A stretch of 20,285 nucleotides of DNA from Selaginella kraussiana (lineage: Eukaryota; Streptophyta; Lycopodiopsida; Selaginellales; Selaginellaceae). Positions within the stretch are counted from its first letter, which is position 1. Every line of letters starts with the position of its first letter. The notes beneath the pieces are model-generated. The model saw nothing but the letters and a program-made list of their open reading frames with translations, was not told the origin of the DNA and did not search any database. Below, in pieces: positions 1 through 9,665 of the stretch. The stretch is from assembly GCA_001021135.1 (NCBI GenBank), contig LDJE01105595.1:1-20285 (forward strand), read 5' to 3'. The translations under genes and the position numbers were made by a program.

Positions 1-20
1 TACGAGGTGACGAATATGGC

Positions 21-425
21 TCAACTCCATATATGACTCTGTATGGATGCTGACTCCTCAACAAAAAAAAAATCAACAATGAAACCCACATCGAACACTA
101 AAGCCAGAGTTTGTTGTTGCTTATTCCGGAAAACAGAATTTCCCTCATTGATCGGACTAAAGGCTAAGCAAAACGCTTCACTGTTCCGACCACGGCATAA
201 CAAGGTGGTGCTTTCAGGTGGAAGGTCAATCGTGGTTCCACCATTGTCACGGTGATAGGAAGAACGGTACGCCTCTCGAGCTCTCAACATCCCCAGGTTA
301 TTCCCACTGTCAATAATCATCCCATCAACTAAACGTCCCGTCTCATTGTCATGCTTGGCGGCGAGATTCCTAAGCGGTAGAAGAAGACACGGAACTGTGA
401 AGTCAGTGTTTTCACTAGCGCACAT
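21..425 (-). pseudogene. Relic of a nepenthesin-type (A1) aspartic protease C-terminal lobe
   Basis: A 134-codon minus-strand reading frame keeps the hallmarks of the second lobe of plant nepenthesin-like aspartic proteases. GMIIDSG corresponds to the second catalytic Asp motif, which is usually DSGTT but here is DSGNN. It is followed by GGTTIDLPPES, then FCLAFSP, then a GN-QQQ-like stretch (FRNKQQQ) and VFDV, in the family order. Intact family members are about 400-480 aa secreted or vacuolar endopeptidases. Here the first lobe, signal peptide and first active site are absent. Most of the 70-90 residues normally found between the catalytic Asp and the LPPE segment are missing, and the C-terminus after FDV no longer resembles the usual GFAP ending. 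Upstream DNA (426-650) shows no clear protease frame. I read this as a degraded or truncated copy. An exon of a gene running off the window is a less likely alternative. Confidence 0.55.
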
Positions 426-1336
426 GCTAGATGGAAAAGTTCAACATACCATGTTGCCCATCGCGAATATCTGGATTTTGTGGTTTTTCCAGCTCCAATC
501 TTGAATTTTGCTCTACAACCCTGTTAAGCATTACAGGACGGAACCTGCTTGGCAAAAGTGAAAGTGTCCATAGTTTTGTGAACTTCTTACCTTCTCCAAC
601 CATGATAACGTTGCAGTTATACTAACTTCGCCATGTCAATCACGGTGGAATCCAACTTTTCACTTTTCCACACTGTAATATTGACTTGCCATCATGATCT
701 ATCATTTGCAATAGAGGCGGTGTTCCGGCACTGTAGTATCTAAGACGGGATCTAAGAAGACTGAACGAAACATTATTATTCATTCACCATTTCAAGGACA
801 GTTTATGCTCTTTTGGAGACGTCACTAACATTATGTATTACATATATAGCTTTTATATAATTACACTATTGAGAAAGTTAATGTGCTATTCCCAACTGAC
901 AATTTTGGGAGGGCCAGGTCACCTCCAGCATAGGTCACAATCACTAGTATAGTTAGTACTAGGATTGTCAACAAGACCTTGGTATTCTGGAAAACAAACT
1001 CTTTTTTAAGCTCGGCCCAAAAGGAAACTGAAGGGATGATTCATGTCTACTACAGATACATGCAGTCCAAGTGCATAGAATGTGAGACTCTCAGTTTTAC
1101 TGCCCAGCACGAAGCCGAAAGCTAAGGGCGAAAATGCCTGAAAACAAAAAGGCCCTTGGAAACGAACAGTGGAAACGAAAGGATTTGCGTGGTTCCACTC
1201 ATTACCGTCGGAATGCAAATTCCTGACGTCTACCACGGCGAATGACTGCAGCTTGATGGTGGCCTTGACACCAGCTGCAAATGATACTGGTGATTTTGAT
1301 GCGCATATTCACATGGGAATATTTTTCTTGCGATGG

Positions 1337-1432
1337 GTAGTTTTCACCACATACAACAGGTCTCTCTGTGACTAGGACTTACAAGGTAGCTGCACTCACA
1401 CAAGTTACCACAAGTTATCAAACTCCGCTGGA
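1337..1432 (+). repeat. Dispersed repeat, copy A
   Basis: About 97 bp beginning GTAGTTTTCACCACATACA and ending in ATCAAACTCCGCTGG. It recurs in the same orientation at 19151-19249, with short insertions, deletions and substitutions. Shared blocks include CACCACATACA-CAGGTCTC, AAGGTAGCTGCACT, CACAAGTTACCA and ATCAAACTCCGCTGG. Flanks are not similar and I see no terminal inverted repeats or obvious target-site duplications. It is probably a fragment of an old unclassified mobile element. Confidence 0.65.
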
Positions 1433-1925
1433 ACAAGTTCCCGAGGTGAGGTTGCCATGATAGTTCAAATGCAAATGAAATCGATGTTCTCGAGTGAGGG
1501 GTTTGGCCAAGAGCGAACATTTGAATGAGATGGAAAACAATAGAAAACGCTTGAGTTTGAGCATCTCTTAACGTGGTAAAAGTGATGTGAGTGCTTTCTA
1601 CACGGCATTTTCGTCAATCCGTTCTTCTAGTTCAACGCTTATTCATAGGGTACAATGGTTAGATTGAAAAAGTGAGCTATTGTGACGGAAGCCGGGGAAT
1701 AGTTTCATCACCTGAAGGAAGTTGCAGGTTGAAAGTCTAGCCTGATTGAAGCACTTACTTATCCTTGCATCCTGATGAAAAAATTGACAGTAAAAGCGAC
1801 TGTACTGCAGTATTGACGGTGCGAACATACTTTCCGTGCTCCGTTACTTGCCTTTCCACATTCGGCAGGTCCCTTTGGAATGGAGGTGTCAGGTTAATAC
1901 TGTGATTGACTGTTCATTGTTTTAT

Positions 1926-1951
1926 AGCTGGAAAAAGTACTTTTTCCAGCT
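1926..1951. repeat. Perfect 26-bp palindrome
   Basis: The sequence AGCTGGAAAAAGT is followed directly by its exact reverse complement ACTTTTTCCAGCT, giving two 13-bp arms with no spacer. It lies in gene-poor DNA about 375 bp beyond the stop codon of the minus-strand PPR gene. It could form a cruciform or hairpin, or be a dimeric binding site. No function can be assigned. Confidence 0.9.
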
Positions 1952-2148
1952 CGGATTTAGCTTGCAACGCCGGCTCAAATGTGCTACAGTCGGTTTTAAT
2001 CGCTTGGAGGCTTGGTAGCATTCCACCTTGGGCGTCTCCAAAGTGTTCTCTGTTGTCCATAGAATTTAGTTATCCGGATGAAGCGAAAAGAAATCGCAGT
2101 ACTAAATAGACATTTGTGCCGTATATGCAAGCATAATGTTGTGTTACG

Positions 2149-2154
2149 AATAAA
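2149..2154 (+). terminator. Candidate poly(A) signal, plus strand
   Basis: AATAAA on the plus strand in AT-rich DNA, 39 bp before a minus-strand AATAAA. It faces the PPR gene and could end a plus-strand transcript from 1600-2150, but I see no convincing coding exon there. A chance occurrence is quite possible. Confidence 0.2.
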
Positions 2155-2192
2155 GTCTATGAAAATCCATTGAGATGAATACAAGCAGTGTG

Positions 2193-2198
2193 TTTATT
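2193..2198 (-). terminator. Candidate poly(A) signal for the PPR gene
   Basis: TTTATT on the plus strand reads AATAAA on the minus strand, about 130 nt downstream of the PPR stop codon. That is a plausible 3'UTR length. Plant near-upstream elements are loose, so this is a candidate only. Confidence 0.4.
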
Positions 2199-2326
2199 AT
2201 GTTTTGGTTGTACATGTCAGCTGTATAACTTCGTTTAGCCTCAAGATGTATTTGAAATGAAATGAGGGCCACATTAGAATTTCTTTAATTGTAAAACAAA
2301 CAACAGTTGATTTTTTTACAGTTGTA

Positions 2327-4942
2327 TCACTTTTTAAACGATGAAGAATACATGTTAGACAACAAAACGTAAAGCCCTTCGGCCTTGTGGTTAATTCTCT
2401 GGATCCTATCTGCCGCCCGAGACCCGCGCATGGTATCACCATGAACCGCACAGGCCCCAAGCAGCGACCTTGTGGTAACCACAAGGTCCTGAGACGAAAC
2501 CCCCAAGCCCGCCACCTTGTTCACCAACTCCTCAGCCTCGTTAAGCCATCCCGACTTCCCTAATAGGTCAATAATACAACTATAATGCTCCGGAGTGGGC
2601 TTCACCTTGTGGTCATGCTCCATAGCAACGAAACATTCAAACGCGTCTTTAATTTTCCCTGCATACGTGCAAGCAAAGACGACGCAAAGAAACGCAATGC
2701 CATCAGCCCTAACCCCATCCTGCTGCATCCTCCAAAACAGCTTCAGGCTCTCTGCAGCGTCCCCGCTTTGAGCATAGGCGGCGATCATCGACGTCCAACA
2801 GACGACGTCCTTGCGTTTCGTCTTGTCGAATTCCCGTCTCGCCGCTGGTATGTTCCCGCATTTCCCGTACATGTCAAGTACGGCGTTCTGGACAATCTCG
2901 TCCGAATCGTAACCACAGGCGGCCGCCCGCTCATGGATGGCCCGTCCGAGCGCCGAGGCGGCAAGCCCGGCGCAGGCATCGAGCACAAGCACAAACGAGA
3001 TCACGTCAGGCTTCACCCCTTCCTGGTCCATTCTCCGGAACAGGCTCAACGCCAGCCGCATGCTCGACTTCCGTTGCACGTACACCGTGAGCAAGGCGTT
3101 CCACGAGATGATGTCCTTGTTCGTCAGTTTCTCGAACGTCGCTTCGGCATCTTCGAGGCTCGCAAACTTTCCGTACAGATTGATCAACACATTAGAGACC
3201 TTCACACCCAAATGGACACCAGACGCTACCGCTCGGGCCTGAATGGCCTTTCCGAATGCGGGAAGCCCTAAACAAGCACACGAGTTGATAGCCGTCACGT
3301 AGGTTACCCGGTCCGGCTTAAAACCCTCAAGGTCCATTTTCCTAAAGAGCCCTAGCGACTCGTTATCATACCCTTGCTTGCTATACAACATCATCATAAC
3401 ATTCCATGAGACAACATTCTTCTCGATCATCCCATCGAATATTCGTCTCGCCTCAGGGAGGCCCCCACACTTCCCATACATGTTAACGATTCCATTGTTG
3501 AGCTCAACGTCCTCACCCATACCAGCGTCCACCATCCTACCATGAACCTGCATCCCAAGTACTAGGTTTTCCACGATCGCACATGCGTCCAGGACGCTGA
3601 CGAACGTCACCTTACTAGGTTTGCAACCCTCCAAGTCCATTTCCCTGAAGAGACGCAGCGCTTCCTCACCATAGTCGTTCTGAGCATAGGCACTGATCAT
3701 AGAGTTCCATGAAACCACGTTTTTCTTGGGCATACCATCAAGAACCTCCCGAGCCTCCTCAATACTCCCACATTTCCCATACATATTCACAAGGCTGGTC
3801 TCAAGAACAGGCTCAAGTTCAACACCACTCTCAAGCAAGCAGGCATGAATCAGCCGTCCCTGACCTAAATCCTCGAGCCGAGCACAGGCCGTGAGGACAC
3901 CAAGAAACATAGCCCGATCTGGCGGCGTTCCATCCATGTTCATCAGGAGCCAGAGCTCCACAGCCTCTCTAAAACACGAATGCTGCGTATATACGGTAAG
4001 CATGGCACCCCAAGAAACGGCACTTCTCCATGGAAGTTCATCAAATACCCTCCTGGCATCGTCTACACTACCACATCTACCGTACATACTCAAAAGGGCA
4101 TTTGCCGTATAGTGATCAGCCCACCAGCCGCATTCCCCAATGAACTTATGAACCTCGCGACCCTCCTTCAAGCACCTGCAAGACCCCAAGATCGATACAA
4201 AAGTTATATCATCGGTCTTCTCACCTTCCAGTTGCATCCCATGGAACAAATGCCAGGCTTCATCCAAATGCCCATGCTGGGTATATGCAGCGAGGAGGGC
4301 ATTCCACGAGATACTGTCCCGATGCTTCATGCACTCAAAAACGCTCCGCGCTTCATCAACGCTGCCACATTTGCCAAACATGGTTATGCAACAGTTAGCT
4401 ACAATCGAATGATGTACCATGGGGCTCGCGACGATGGTACCATAGACAGCCCTGCCATGGGGTAACGCCTTCACCATGGTTAACGCCCGTACAAGTACGA
4501 TCAGGGTAAACGTGTCGGGACGGTAACCCTCGTGGAGCATTTGCCAGTACAAGGCAACGGCCTCCATAGGATGCCCATTCTGGGCATATGCAGCGATGAC
4601 GACCGCGAAGACGAACTTGTCCGGCACGATGGATGCCGCCTGCATTTTCTGGAACATGGTCACCGCTTCCATGTACCGCCCGTTCTGGAAATAGGCCACG
4701 ATCATCTGCGTCCAGGAAGTCAGGTTTTTCTCCAGAATCCCCTCGAACACCTGAAATGCGTCGTCGGGGGACTTGCACCTGGAGTACATTCCCATCAGGA
4801 GGCGTCCCAGTGCCCGGTCACCGCCCAGGCCGCTCCGAACGACGCTCTCGTGGATCTTCCTCCCGTCTGCAAGCTCCTCGCAGCGCTTCAGCAGTTGCTC
4901 CAGTGACGATTTTCTCAGTTGCAGCGCGCATTGCTTGAGCAT
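2327..4942 (-). CDS. PLS-class pentatricopeptide repeat protein, truncated E region, no DYW domain
   Basis: An intronless 871-codon frame consisting almost entirely of PPR motifs. Recurrent helices such as VSWNSMISAYAQN, NMYGKCGSIEEAREVLDGM and CKPSKVTFVSVLDACA alternate in the P-L-S pattern of land-plant PLS proteins. Such proteins usually bind organelle RNA one base per motif, for C-to-U editing or other processing, in mitochondria or chloroplasts. The N-terminus runs into the array within about 50 residues. It is rich in Leu, Lys and Arg with few acidic residues at the start, so organelle import is possible but not certain. After the last S motif an E-like region (PTPEHYSCIIDLLGKSGWLNEAEELV, then LLGACAVHGD and YVLLSNMYSSS) stops at SFKK. 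The usual continuation of the E motif and the DYW deaminase are absent. Near the N-terminus two 35-residue motifs (SWTQMIVAYFQNG and AVVIAAYAQNGHP) sit back to back, which breaks the PLS order. The gene is divergent from the NF-YA gene, with 449 bp between start codons. Confidence 0.93.
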   Translation of the reverse strand: MLKQCALQLRKSSLEQLLKRCEELADGRKIHESVVRSGLGGDRALGRLLMGMYSRCKSPDDAFQVFEGILEKNLTSWTQMIVAYFQNGRYMEAVTMFQKMQAASIVPDKFVFAVVIAAYAQNGHPMEAVALYWQMLHEGYRPDTFTLIVLVRALTMVKALPHGRAVYGTIVASPMVHHSIVANCCITMFGKCGSVDEARSVFECMKHRDSISWNALLAAYTQHGHLDEAWHLFHGMQLEGEKTDDITFVSILGSCRCLKEGREVHKFIGECGWWADHYTANALLSMYGRCGSVDDARRVFDELPWRSAVSWGAMLTVYTQHSCFREAVELWLLMNMDGTPPDRAMFLGVLTACARLEDLGQGRLIHACLLESGVELEPVLETSLVNMYGKCGSIEEAREVLDGMPKKNVVSWNSMISAYAQNDYGEEALRLFREMDLEGCKPSKVTFVSVLDACAIVENLVLGMQVHGRMVDAGMGEDVELNNGIVNMYGKCGGLPEARRIFDGMIEKNVVSWNVMMMLYSKQGYDNESLGLFRKMDLEGFKPDRVTYVTAINSCACLGLPAFGKAIQARAVASGVHLGVKVSNVLINLYGKFASLEDAEATFEKLTNKDIISWNALLTVYVQRKSSMRLALSLFRRMDQEGVKPDVISFVLVLDACAGLAASALGRAIHERAAACGYDSDEIVQNAVLDMYGKCGNIPAARREFDKTKRKDVVCWTSMIAAYAQSGDAAESLKLFWRMQQDGVRADGIAFLCVVFACTYAGKIKDAFECFVAMEHDHKVKPTPEHYSCIIDLLGKSGWLNEAEELVNKVAGLGVSSQDLVVTTRSLLGACAVHGDTMRGSRAADRIQRINHKAEGLYVLLSNMYSSSFKK

Positions 4943-5391
4943 GAGAGTTAGGGTTCTTGACCCCGAGATTTCAGGGATCTTCCCGCAATTAGGGCTCTGG
5001 CGAGAAATTACAGTATATCCCGTGAATCATTTGCCCGTTCGTCCGAAATGACCGGCAGCAGTCGGTGGCTGGTGGAGCCACGCGGCGCACCGGGTGTCGG
5101 CGCGGGCGGCGGTGGCCGCCGCGCACCGGGTGTGGCCGGTCAGTGGACCCCCGCTACGGGCTGCGCCGGTGACCCAGCTATGGATGCTTCTTGCGCGATA
5201 GGGTTAGGGTTCTAGCGGGGAGGTGGATTGCGGGCGACCAATGGCGCGCGCGCTTGTGATGCCACTGTGAGTTGTACCAATCGCCACTCACTGATCGAGA
5301 TCGCATTGTTTTTTCCTTTCCGTTTTTTTTCCTTCTTTGGGGCCATCCAAAGAGGTTTTAGTGAGGGGCGTTTTGTGATTTTCGCGTAGTT
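4943..5391. promoter_or_regulatory. Shared upstream region of the divergent PPR and NF-YA genes
   Basis: The start codons of two oppositely transcribed genes are separated by 449 bp, so promoters and 5'UTRs of both must lie here or overlap. Telomere-motif (telo-box-like) TTAGGG sequences sit at each end: about 4948-4957 near the PPR start, and TAGGGTTAGGG at about 5200-5210 on the NF-YA side. Telo-boxes are known in plant promoters of translation and ribosomal genes. The centre (5045-5165) is strongly GC-rich. It contains a 13-bp direct repeat GCGCACCGGGTGT (5085-5097 and 5121-5133) and a palindrome GCGGCGG-TGG-CCGCCGC (5106-5122). No clear TATA box is seen for either gene. A pyrimidine-rich stretch (about 5308-5340) lies upstream of the NF-YA start. 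Confidence 0.55.
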
Positions 5392-6878
5392 ATGCAAGGT
5401 GAAGACCGGGGTACTAGTGGTAGTGGTAACGGTGGTGCGCCGGGCCCGGGAGTACTACCACCCGTGCCCGTGCCACCCGTAGTGGTAGCTTCAGGAACCC
5501 CTGCATTGTCCTGGTGGGGTGGTCCACTTGCCCCTCACGCAGACGGCGCTGCAAGGCCGGTCGAACTTGTACATATGCGACCTGGCCATGAGACGCCGAC
5601 GGACGTACCTCCCCAAGCTTCGAAACCACCCAGTGTAACCACGCCAGGTACTACCGTGGACGCCGTGCATATGATGGTTACTGATGGATGGTTCTTTCAG
5701 ATGACAATGCAAGTACGGGGGAACATCAACCTCAAGTTGGAAATGGACCACCACCGCCGCCCGGAGAGTACTTGATCAGGCCACCACAAGTTGAGCTCGG
5801 TCATCCAATTGTAAGTTTTTATAGTACCGTGGTAGTTAATGCATAGTTAACTGTTTAAAATGTTTGTTAAAATAGTTGGACCTTCCGTTGTCGATTGTTA
5901 AAGTCGTTGAGATGTTATTAATAGTTGCATGCTTAATGGTTGACATACTAACTTTAGTTTACTATTTAGTTGTCGTTTGTTATTAAATATTACTATTTGT
6001 GTCATTGAATGGTAACCGTCGATAGTGTTGTTGTTATGATGTGGTTACGTGGTTTTAGATGGTACCGTCTGTCGTTGTTAAAACACTGACGTTACCATCG
6101 AGAGCTACACTTATGGGATCTAACCAACGTGGTTGATGTGATGGTGACACCAGGTTCGGGCTGCCTACCCGTACCCAGACCCGTATTACAGCGGACTCAT
6201 GGCGGCATACGGAGCTACAGCGATGGTATACCCCTCTTTTTCTTGCGTTTTTCTAGACACTGACCTCGGGTTGCTTTCAGATGCATCCCCATGTCCTCGG
6301 CGTTCAACACAGCCGGATGCCACTACCATCCGAGATGATGGAAGAGGAGCCGGTGTACGTGAACGCCAAGCAGTACCACGGTATTCTACGTCGGAGGCAG
6401 ACCCGGGCAAAGGCCGAGCTCGAGAACAAGCTGATCAAGACCCGAAAGGTGAGCATGGTAACCATCGTAACGCTGACGTCCCGCTCGTCGTTGCCAGCCT
6501 TACTTGCACGAGTCACGCCACCAGCACGCTCTACGAAGAGCCCGAGGTTGCGGAGGCCGATTCCTCAACACGAAGAGCAAGGAAGAGTCCGGCAAAGGGG
6601 CCGAGTCGCAGAGCTCGGACACTTGGGATCCCAAGTCGGCTTCTTCGGGCAAGAGCGGAGCAAACCGGGGTTCGAACGAGGGGTCCTCGGTTCAGGTGAA
6701 TGGTACTACCGGGTACCGACCTATTGCCCAAAAGCCAGGTACTGGGCAAGGCAATGGGTTTCACCACAACCAGGGGTACCATCCGTCGGCGTTTCACTCT
6801 TTGGCTGGTGGCTGCGATGGTGACAATAGTCAGGGCGGTGGTAACATGGTATCCAATGTTGCCGTTGCTACGCAGTAG
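5392..6878 (+). CDS. NFYA: NF-YA (CBF-B/HAP2) subunit of the CCAAT-binding factor, five exons
   Basis: Proposed exons are 5392-5647, 5701-5810, 6154-6225, 6281-6448 and 6498-6878. All introns are GT-AG and phases close to give 328 aa. NF-YA joins the NF-YB/NF-YC histone-fold dimer in the nucleus and supplies sequence-specific CCAAT contact. The A1 helix ([20 protein letters not shown], about residues 171-190) binds NF-YB/C. The A2 segment ([20 protein letters not shown] followed by RFLNTK, about 203-228) contacts DNA. All key Arg and His residues are present, and a 49-nt intron falls exactly between A1 and A2. Upstream are the plant-typical [15 protein letters not shown] and [11 protein letters not shown] segments. 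The C-terminus is rich in Gly, Ser, Asn and Gln. Intron 2 (5811-6153, 343 nt) is unusually long for this window and T-rich. The start is the first ATG of the open frame. Exon 1 is less conserved and so its boundary is slightly less certain. Confidence 0.93.
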
Positions 6879-7703
6879 TTGAAGGTTTCACCCCTTTTTT
6901 CTACGGTATTGAACTTTCTTTTTTAACTCTCTCGTAAAAAAACTTTGTGCTACCACTGTTAAGACGAAGACCATCACCAACTACGTACCTTCTGATTTTG
7001 TTGTTGGAAGGCGACTATTGTTGACAAAAATGTCCATTGTTTGTCCACGTATTATTTCATTGTGTTTGCATCCTCCATTTTGATCTATATATTTTGGAAA
7101 CTTCTACTCTTGTTGGTTTTATGCTTGCTTGACATATTTGAATTTCAATGATTTTATTGATTTATGTTATTTATGTCTTGTGTATCTATACAATATATGT
7201 ATTAATCTCAATGAGAGTAATACCATGCCAATTTACATCTCCTGTTCAATCTATTTGATTCGATCCATATCAATGGAGATCTCTATCATCAGATTGCTGA
7301 TCTATTTGCTTGCTTTTCAATGCTTTTATTGAAACTCTCATGTGATTCCTCACATTGGGGTCTAGAAAGTCCATATAGATGGATACAAACCAACCAAAGC
7401 TGTTCGTTGCAATTTCACTTCCTCCTTGACTTTACTAGCATAGTGCCCGTCACGGAGGTAAATTGGGGGTTCAGAATCAGCCTGCCCGTGATAGTGATGG
7501 TGATGTTGATTCAAGTCTGTCTCGAGGCTTTTGAGAATGCTCTTTCATTCGTGCTCGGAGGTTCTGGACACTGAAGGACCACCACCTTGCTTGGAGTAGC
7601 TTAAGAATAATGGTCATCGTATACTTGCATGTGTACTGTGCAAGTACAATATAACTAACATTGCAGTTCTAATTGCAAAGGTTCGGAAAGATCCCTAGAC
7701 ACT

Positions 7704-7783
7704 GCAAGTGCTTCCGAATGATTAACTAATTGGCTTTTCGGTGCACGAAATATGGACGCAAGACACGCAAGTGCTTCCAAATG
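7704..7783 (+). repeat. Pair of 17-bp direct repeats
   Basis: GCAAGTGCTTCCGAATG at 7704-7720 recurs as GCAAGTGCTTCCAAATG at 7767-7783, one mismatch in 17, with starts 63 bp apart. It is a local duplication of unknown meaning. Confidence 0.7.
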
Positions 7784-7918
7784 TTTTTTTTATTCTATAA
7801 ACTAAACACTTCTTTAACAACATTGCACGATGGACGGAAGTGACACCACCTCTGGGTTCTAAAGCTGGTGCAACAACGCTTGGTACACTACTATAAAGGT
7901 CACTGATTGATGCTCTCT

Positions 7919-7946
7919 TTTGCAGATGGCAATTTGCAGATGGCAA
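7919..7946 (+). repeat. 14-bp perfect tandem duplication
   Basis: TTTGCAGATGGCAA occurs twice head to tail (7919-7932 and 7933-7946). It may come from replication slippage or be a filled double-strand break. Confidence 0.85.
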
Positions 7947-8172
7947 TGTAAAAGGACTCCCAACTCTACTCAAACTCAACTGTTAAGTGTGCTGCTATCT
8001 ACCCCAGGATCAACTTTCAGTTGTCGTTCAGGAAGGGTAAGGAGATGATACATTCCTTGCTATCACGGAAGCAACACAATGAAAGGATGCTCGACGGTGG
8101 ACGGACGCTATGGTCACCTTGAGAAGTGCCAAATGCTGGATATTTTCAGCATTTCTTATGTTGGCAATGAAG

Positions 8173-8505
8173 TTGACCTTCCTTTGCACGAATCGTGTTA
8201 GGGCCGATAAACGCAACAAAGCAACAAAGAGGGAACGTTCCTTCAACTGGCGGACCCAACTTCTAACTCAAAGCGCCAGTTGGCAAGAACCAAGTCTTGA
8301 TCACGAACTTCAGTGGTAACTCAAGAGTTGACCGTGGTTCTGGAAACGAATGTGTGACTAACCCCTCGTGCACCTCTTCTCGAATTTCAGAGGTGATTTT
8401 ATCGTTGACCATCGTTTGGGAATAGCTGACCGAAACGTGTGGCTCTTGACATACTCCAAGAGGTTAAGTTGTCGTTGACTGCTTGGAATATGAAAACAGT
8501 TGACT
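8173..8505 (+). promoter_or_regulatory. Cluster of TTGAC[C/T] (W-box-like) motifs
   Basis: TTGACC or TTGACT occurs at 8173, 8328, 8405, 8475 and 8500, with TTGACA at 8446, all on the plus strand within 333 bp. WRKY factors are known to bind TTGAC[C/T]. The cluster lies about 1.4-1.7 kb upstream of the H+-ATPase start codon. Whether it regulates that gene is unknown. Confidence 0.3.
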
Positions 8506-9306
8506 AAACGCCGGCGTAATACGCTCTAGAACTGGTCCCCCTGCTTGTCTGAGCCTTCAGGTTCTATACCATATTCCAAAAGGTGAAGCGCACTAGTATG
8601 ACAATGCCGTCCTCAATCGTCCTCAACTTCTCGTCGCGTCTAAGAACTTGTGCTTCCTCTACCCCACCACCATATCAATCTTTGTGCTGCCCACGAAGTC
8701 CACCACCCTTGAAAGCCCGGAGCAGGTGAGGCCTGGGAGGGGATGCTCCCCCGGATGCTCCTTTCTGGGTTTCTACAGGCCATTGACTTAAGCAGCTCGG
8801 GTATGGGATAGAGATCGGGATGTATCTTAGAAGGCGTGACCTAAGCATTTGAAAACTGCATTTGAAAATACGAATAGTCCCGCCCTGGCCTGCATAATTG
8901 ATAGGCATCTTCAAACATCGACGTGTGGTTGACGCTCGTTTAAGTAAGATTTGCCACCCTTTCCCAAGGGGTTTCCAGCAGCTATAGCAGTGCTTACAAA
9001 TGCTGTAGCTTTTGGCCGCTTTCGGGGATTGAGTGAGTTTCACGACCATATACTATAAAGCTCCACATTCTCATGTGAATCCATTGCATTCAGCAAACAT
9101 TGTTTAATCAAATAGCTCCAAGGTCTATTGATTGTGGAAAAGCATCATTTTGTCAACTCGTATAGAACGAAGCAACCACAAGTTGCCTCTGTATAAGAAC
9201 GAAGAAATGTTTTTCTTCTTTGCCTGGTCGGCATTCTTCTAAAAATCATAAACGAAACTAAAGAGAGCCACTCCAAAAAATGAAATTGGCTTCATTCATC
9301 AGGTGA

Positions 9307-9368
9307 TATATAAAGCCTACACAACCAGAAACCAAATTATATAGAGCCTACACAACCAAAAATCAAAA
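9307..9368 (+). repeat. Two-copy ~31-bp tandem repeat
   Basis: A unit beginning TATATAAAGCCTACACAACC (9307-9337) is followed by a copy beginning TATATAGAGCCTACACAACC (9338-9368), with few differences. It lies about 420 bp upstream of the putative H+-ATPase TATA box. Confidence 0.75.
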
Positions 9369-9665
9369 AGCTTTTATTATCGAATTATACGTGATGGTTC
9401 CAACCATGCGACTAAGATGTTTGTTTGATTGGCATATAAATTCGTGCACTATAGCTTCGTAGTTTGGGATACATCCACCCTAAGACAGTTTAAATGACAT
9501 ACAATATTAAAATTAGGTCTGCGTAGACACAATGAATATACCGGCGCACACCAAAATTCAAAGATTCTTAGTATCTCAGAGCATCTTTTTTGGGAGAGAG
9601 GGCTTTTGATTCATTCCTCAGCTACTTGCGATTGCATTGTCGCCGCTTGTAGTCGGCGACTTTGA

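Larger units (their letters stand above)
426..2192. other. Gene-poor intergenic stretch
   Basis: No coding region I can support lies here. Reading frames are all under about 80 codons and match nothing I recognise. The stretch contains one copy of a dispersed repeat (1337-1432), a perfect 26-bp palindrome (1926-1951) and a plus-strand AATAAA (2149-2154), which could end an unrecognised plus-strand transcript. A 13-bp sequence at 793-805 recurs at 15231-15243 with weak similarity around it. Confidence 0.5.
6879..9650. other. Intergenic region between NF-YA and the H+-ATPase gene
   Basis: This is about 2.8 kb without a supportable gene. The first few hundred bases are T-rich and probably include the NF-YA 3'UTR. 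All frames are short (the longest is about 124 codons, minus strand 8675-9049) and resemble nothing I know. The region holds several short direct repeats (7704-7783, 7919-7946, 9307-9368) and a group of TTGAC boxes (8173-8505). No tRNA, rRNA or recognisable transposase was found. Confidence 0.5.

Noticed and set aside
793-805. 13-bp sequence CAAGGACAGTTTA repeated at 15231-15243
   Set aside because: Similarity fades quickly on both sides, so it may be chance or too decayed to call a repeat family.
2585-3271. Long plus-strand frame (228 codons) opposite the PPR gene
   Set aside because: It is antisense to a clear PPR array, and its composition reflects the complementary codons. No family resemblance and no independent support.
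6879-7130. Possible miR169 target site in the NF-YA 3'UTR
   Set aside because: NF-YA mRNAs in seed plants often carry one, but I see no sequence close to the known target in the first 250 nt after the stop codon.
8675-9049. 124-codon minus-strand frame in the intergenic region
   Set aside because: No recognisable motif, no splice-supported extension and ordinary length for chance in this DNA.
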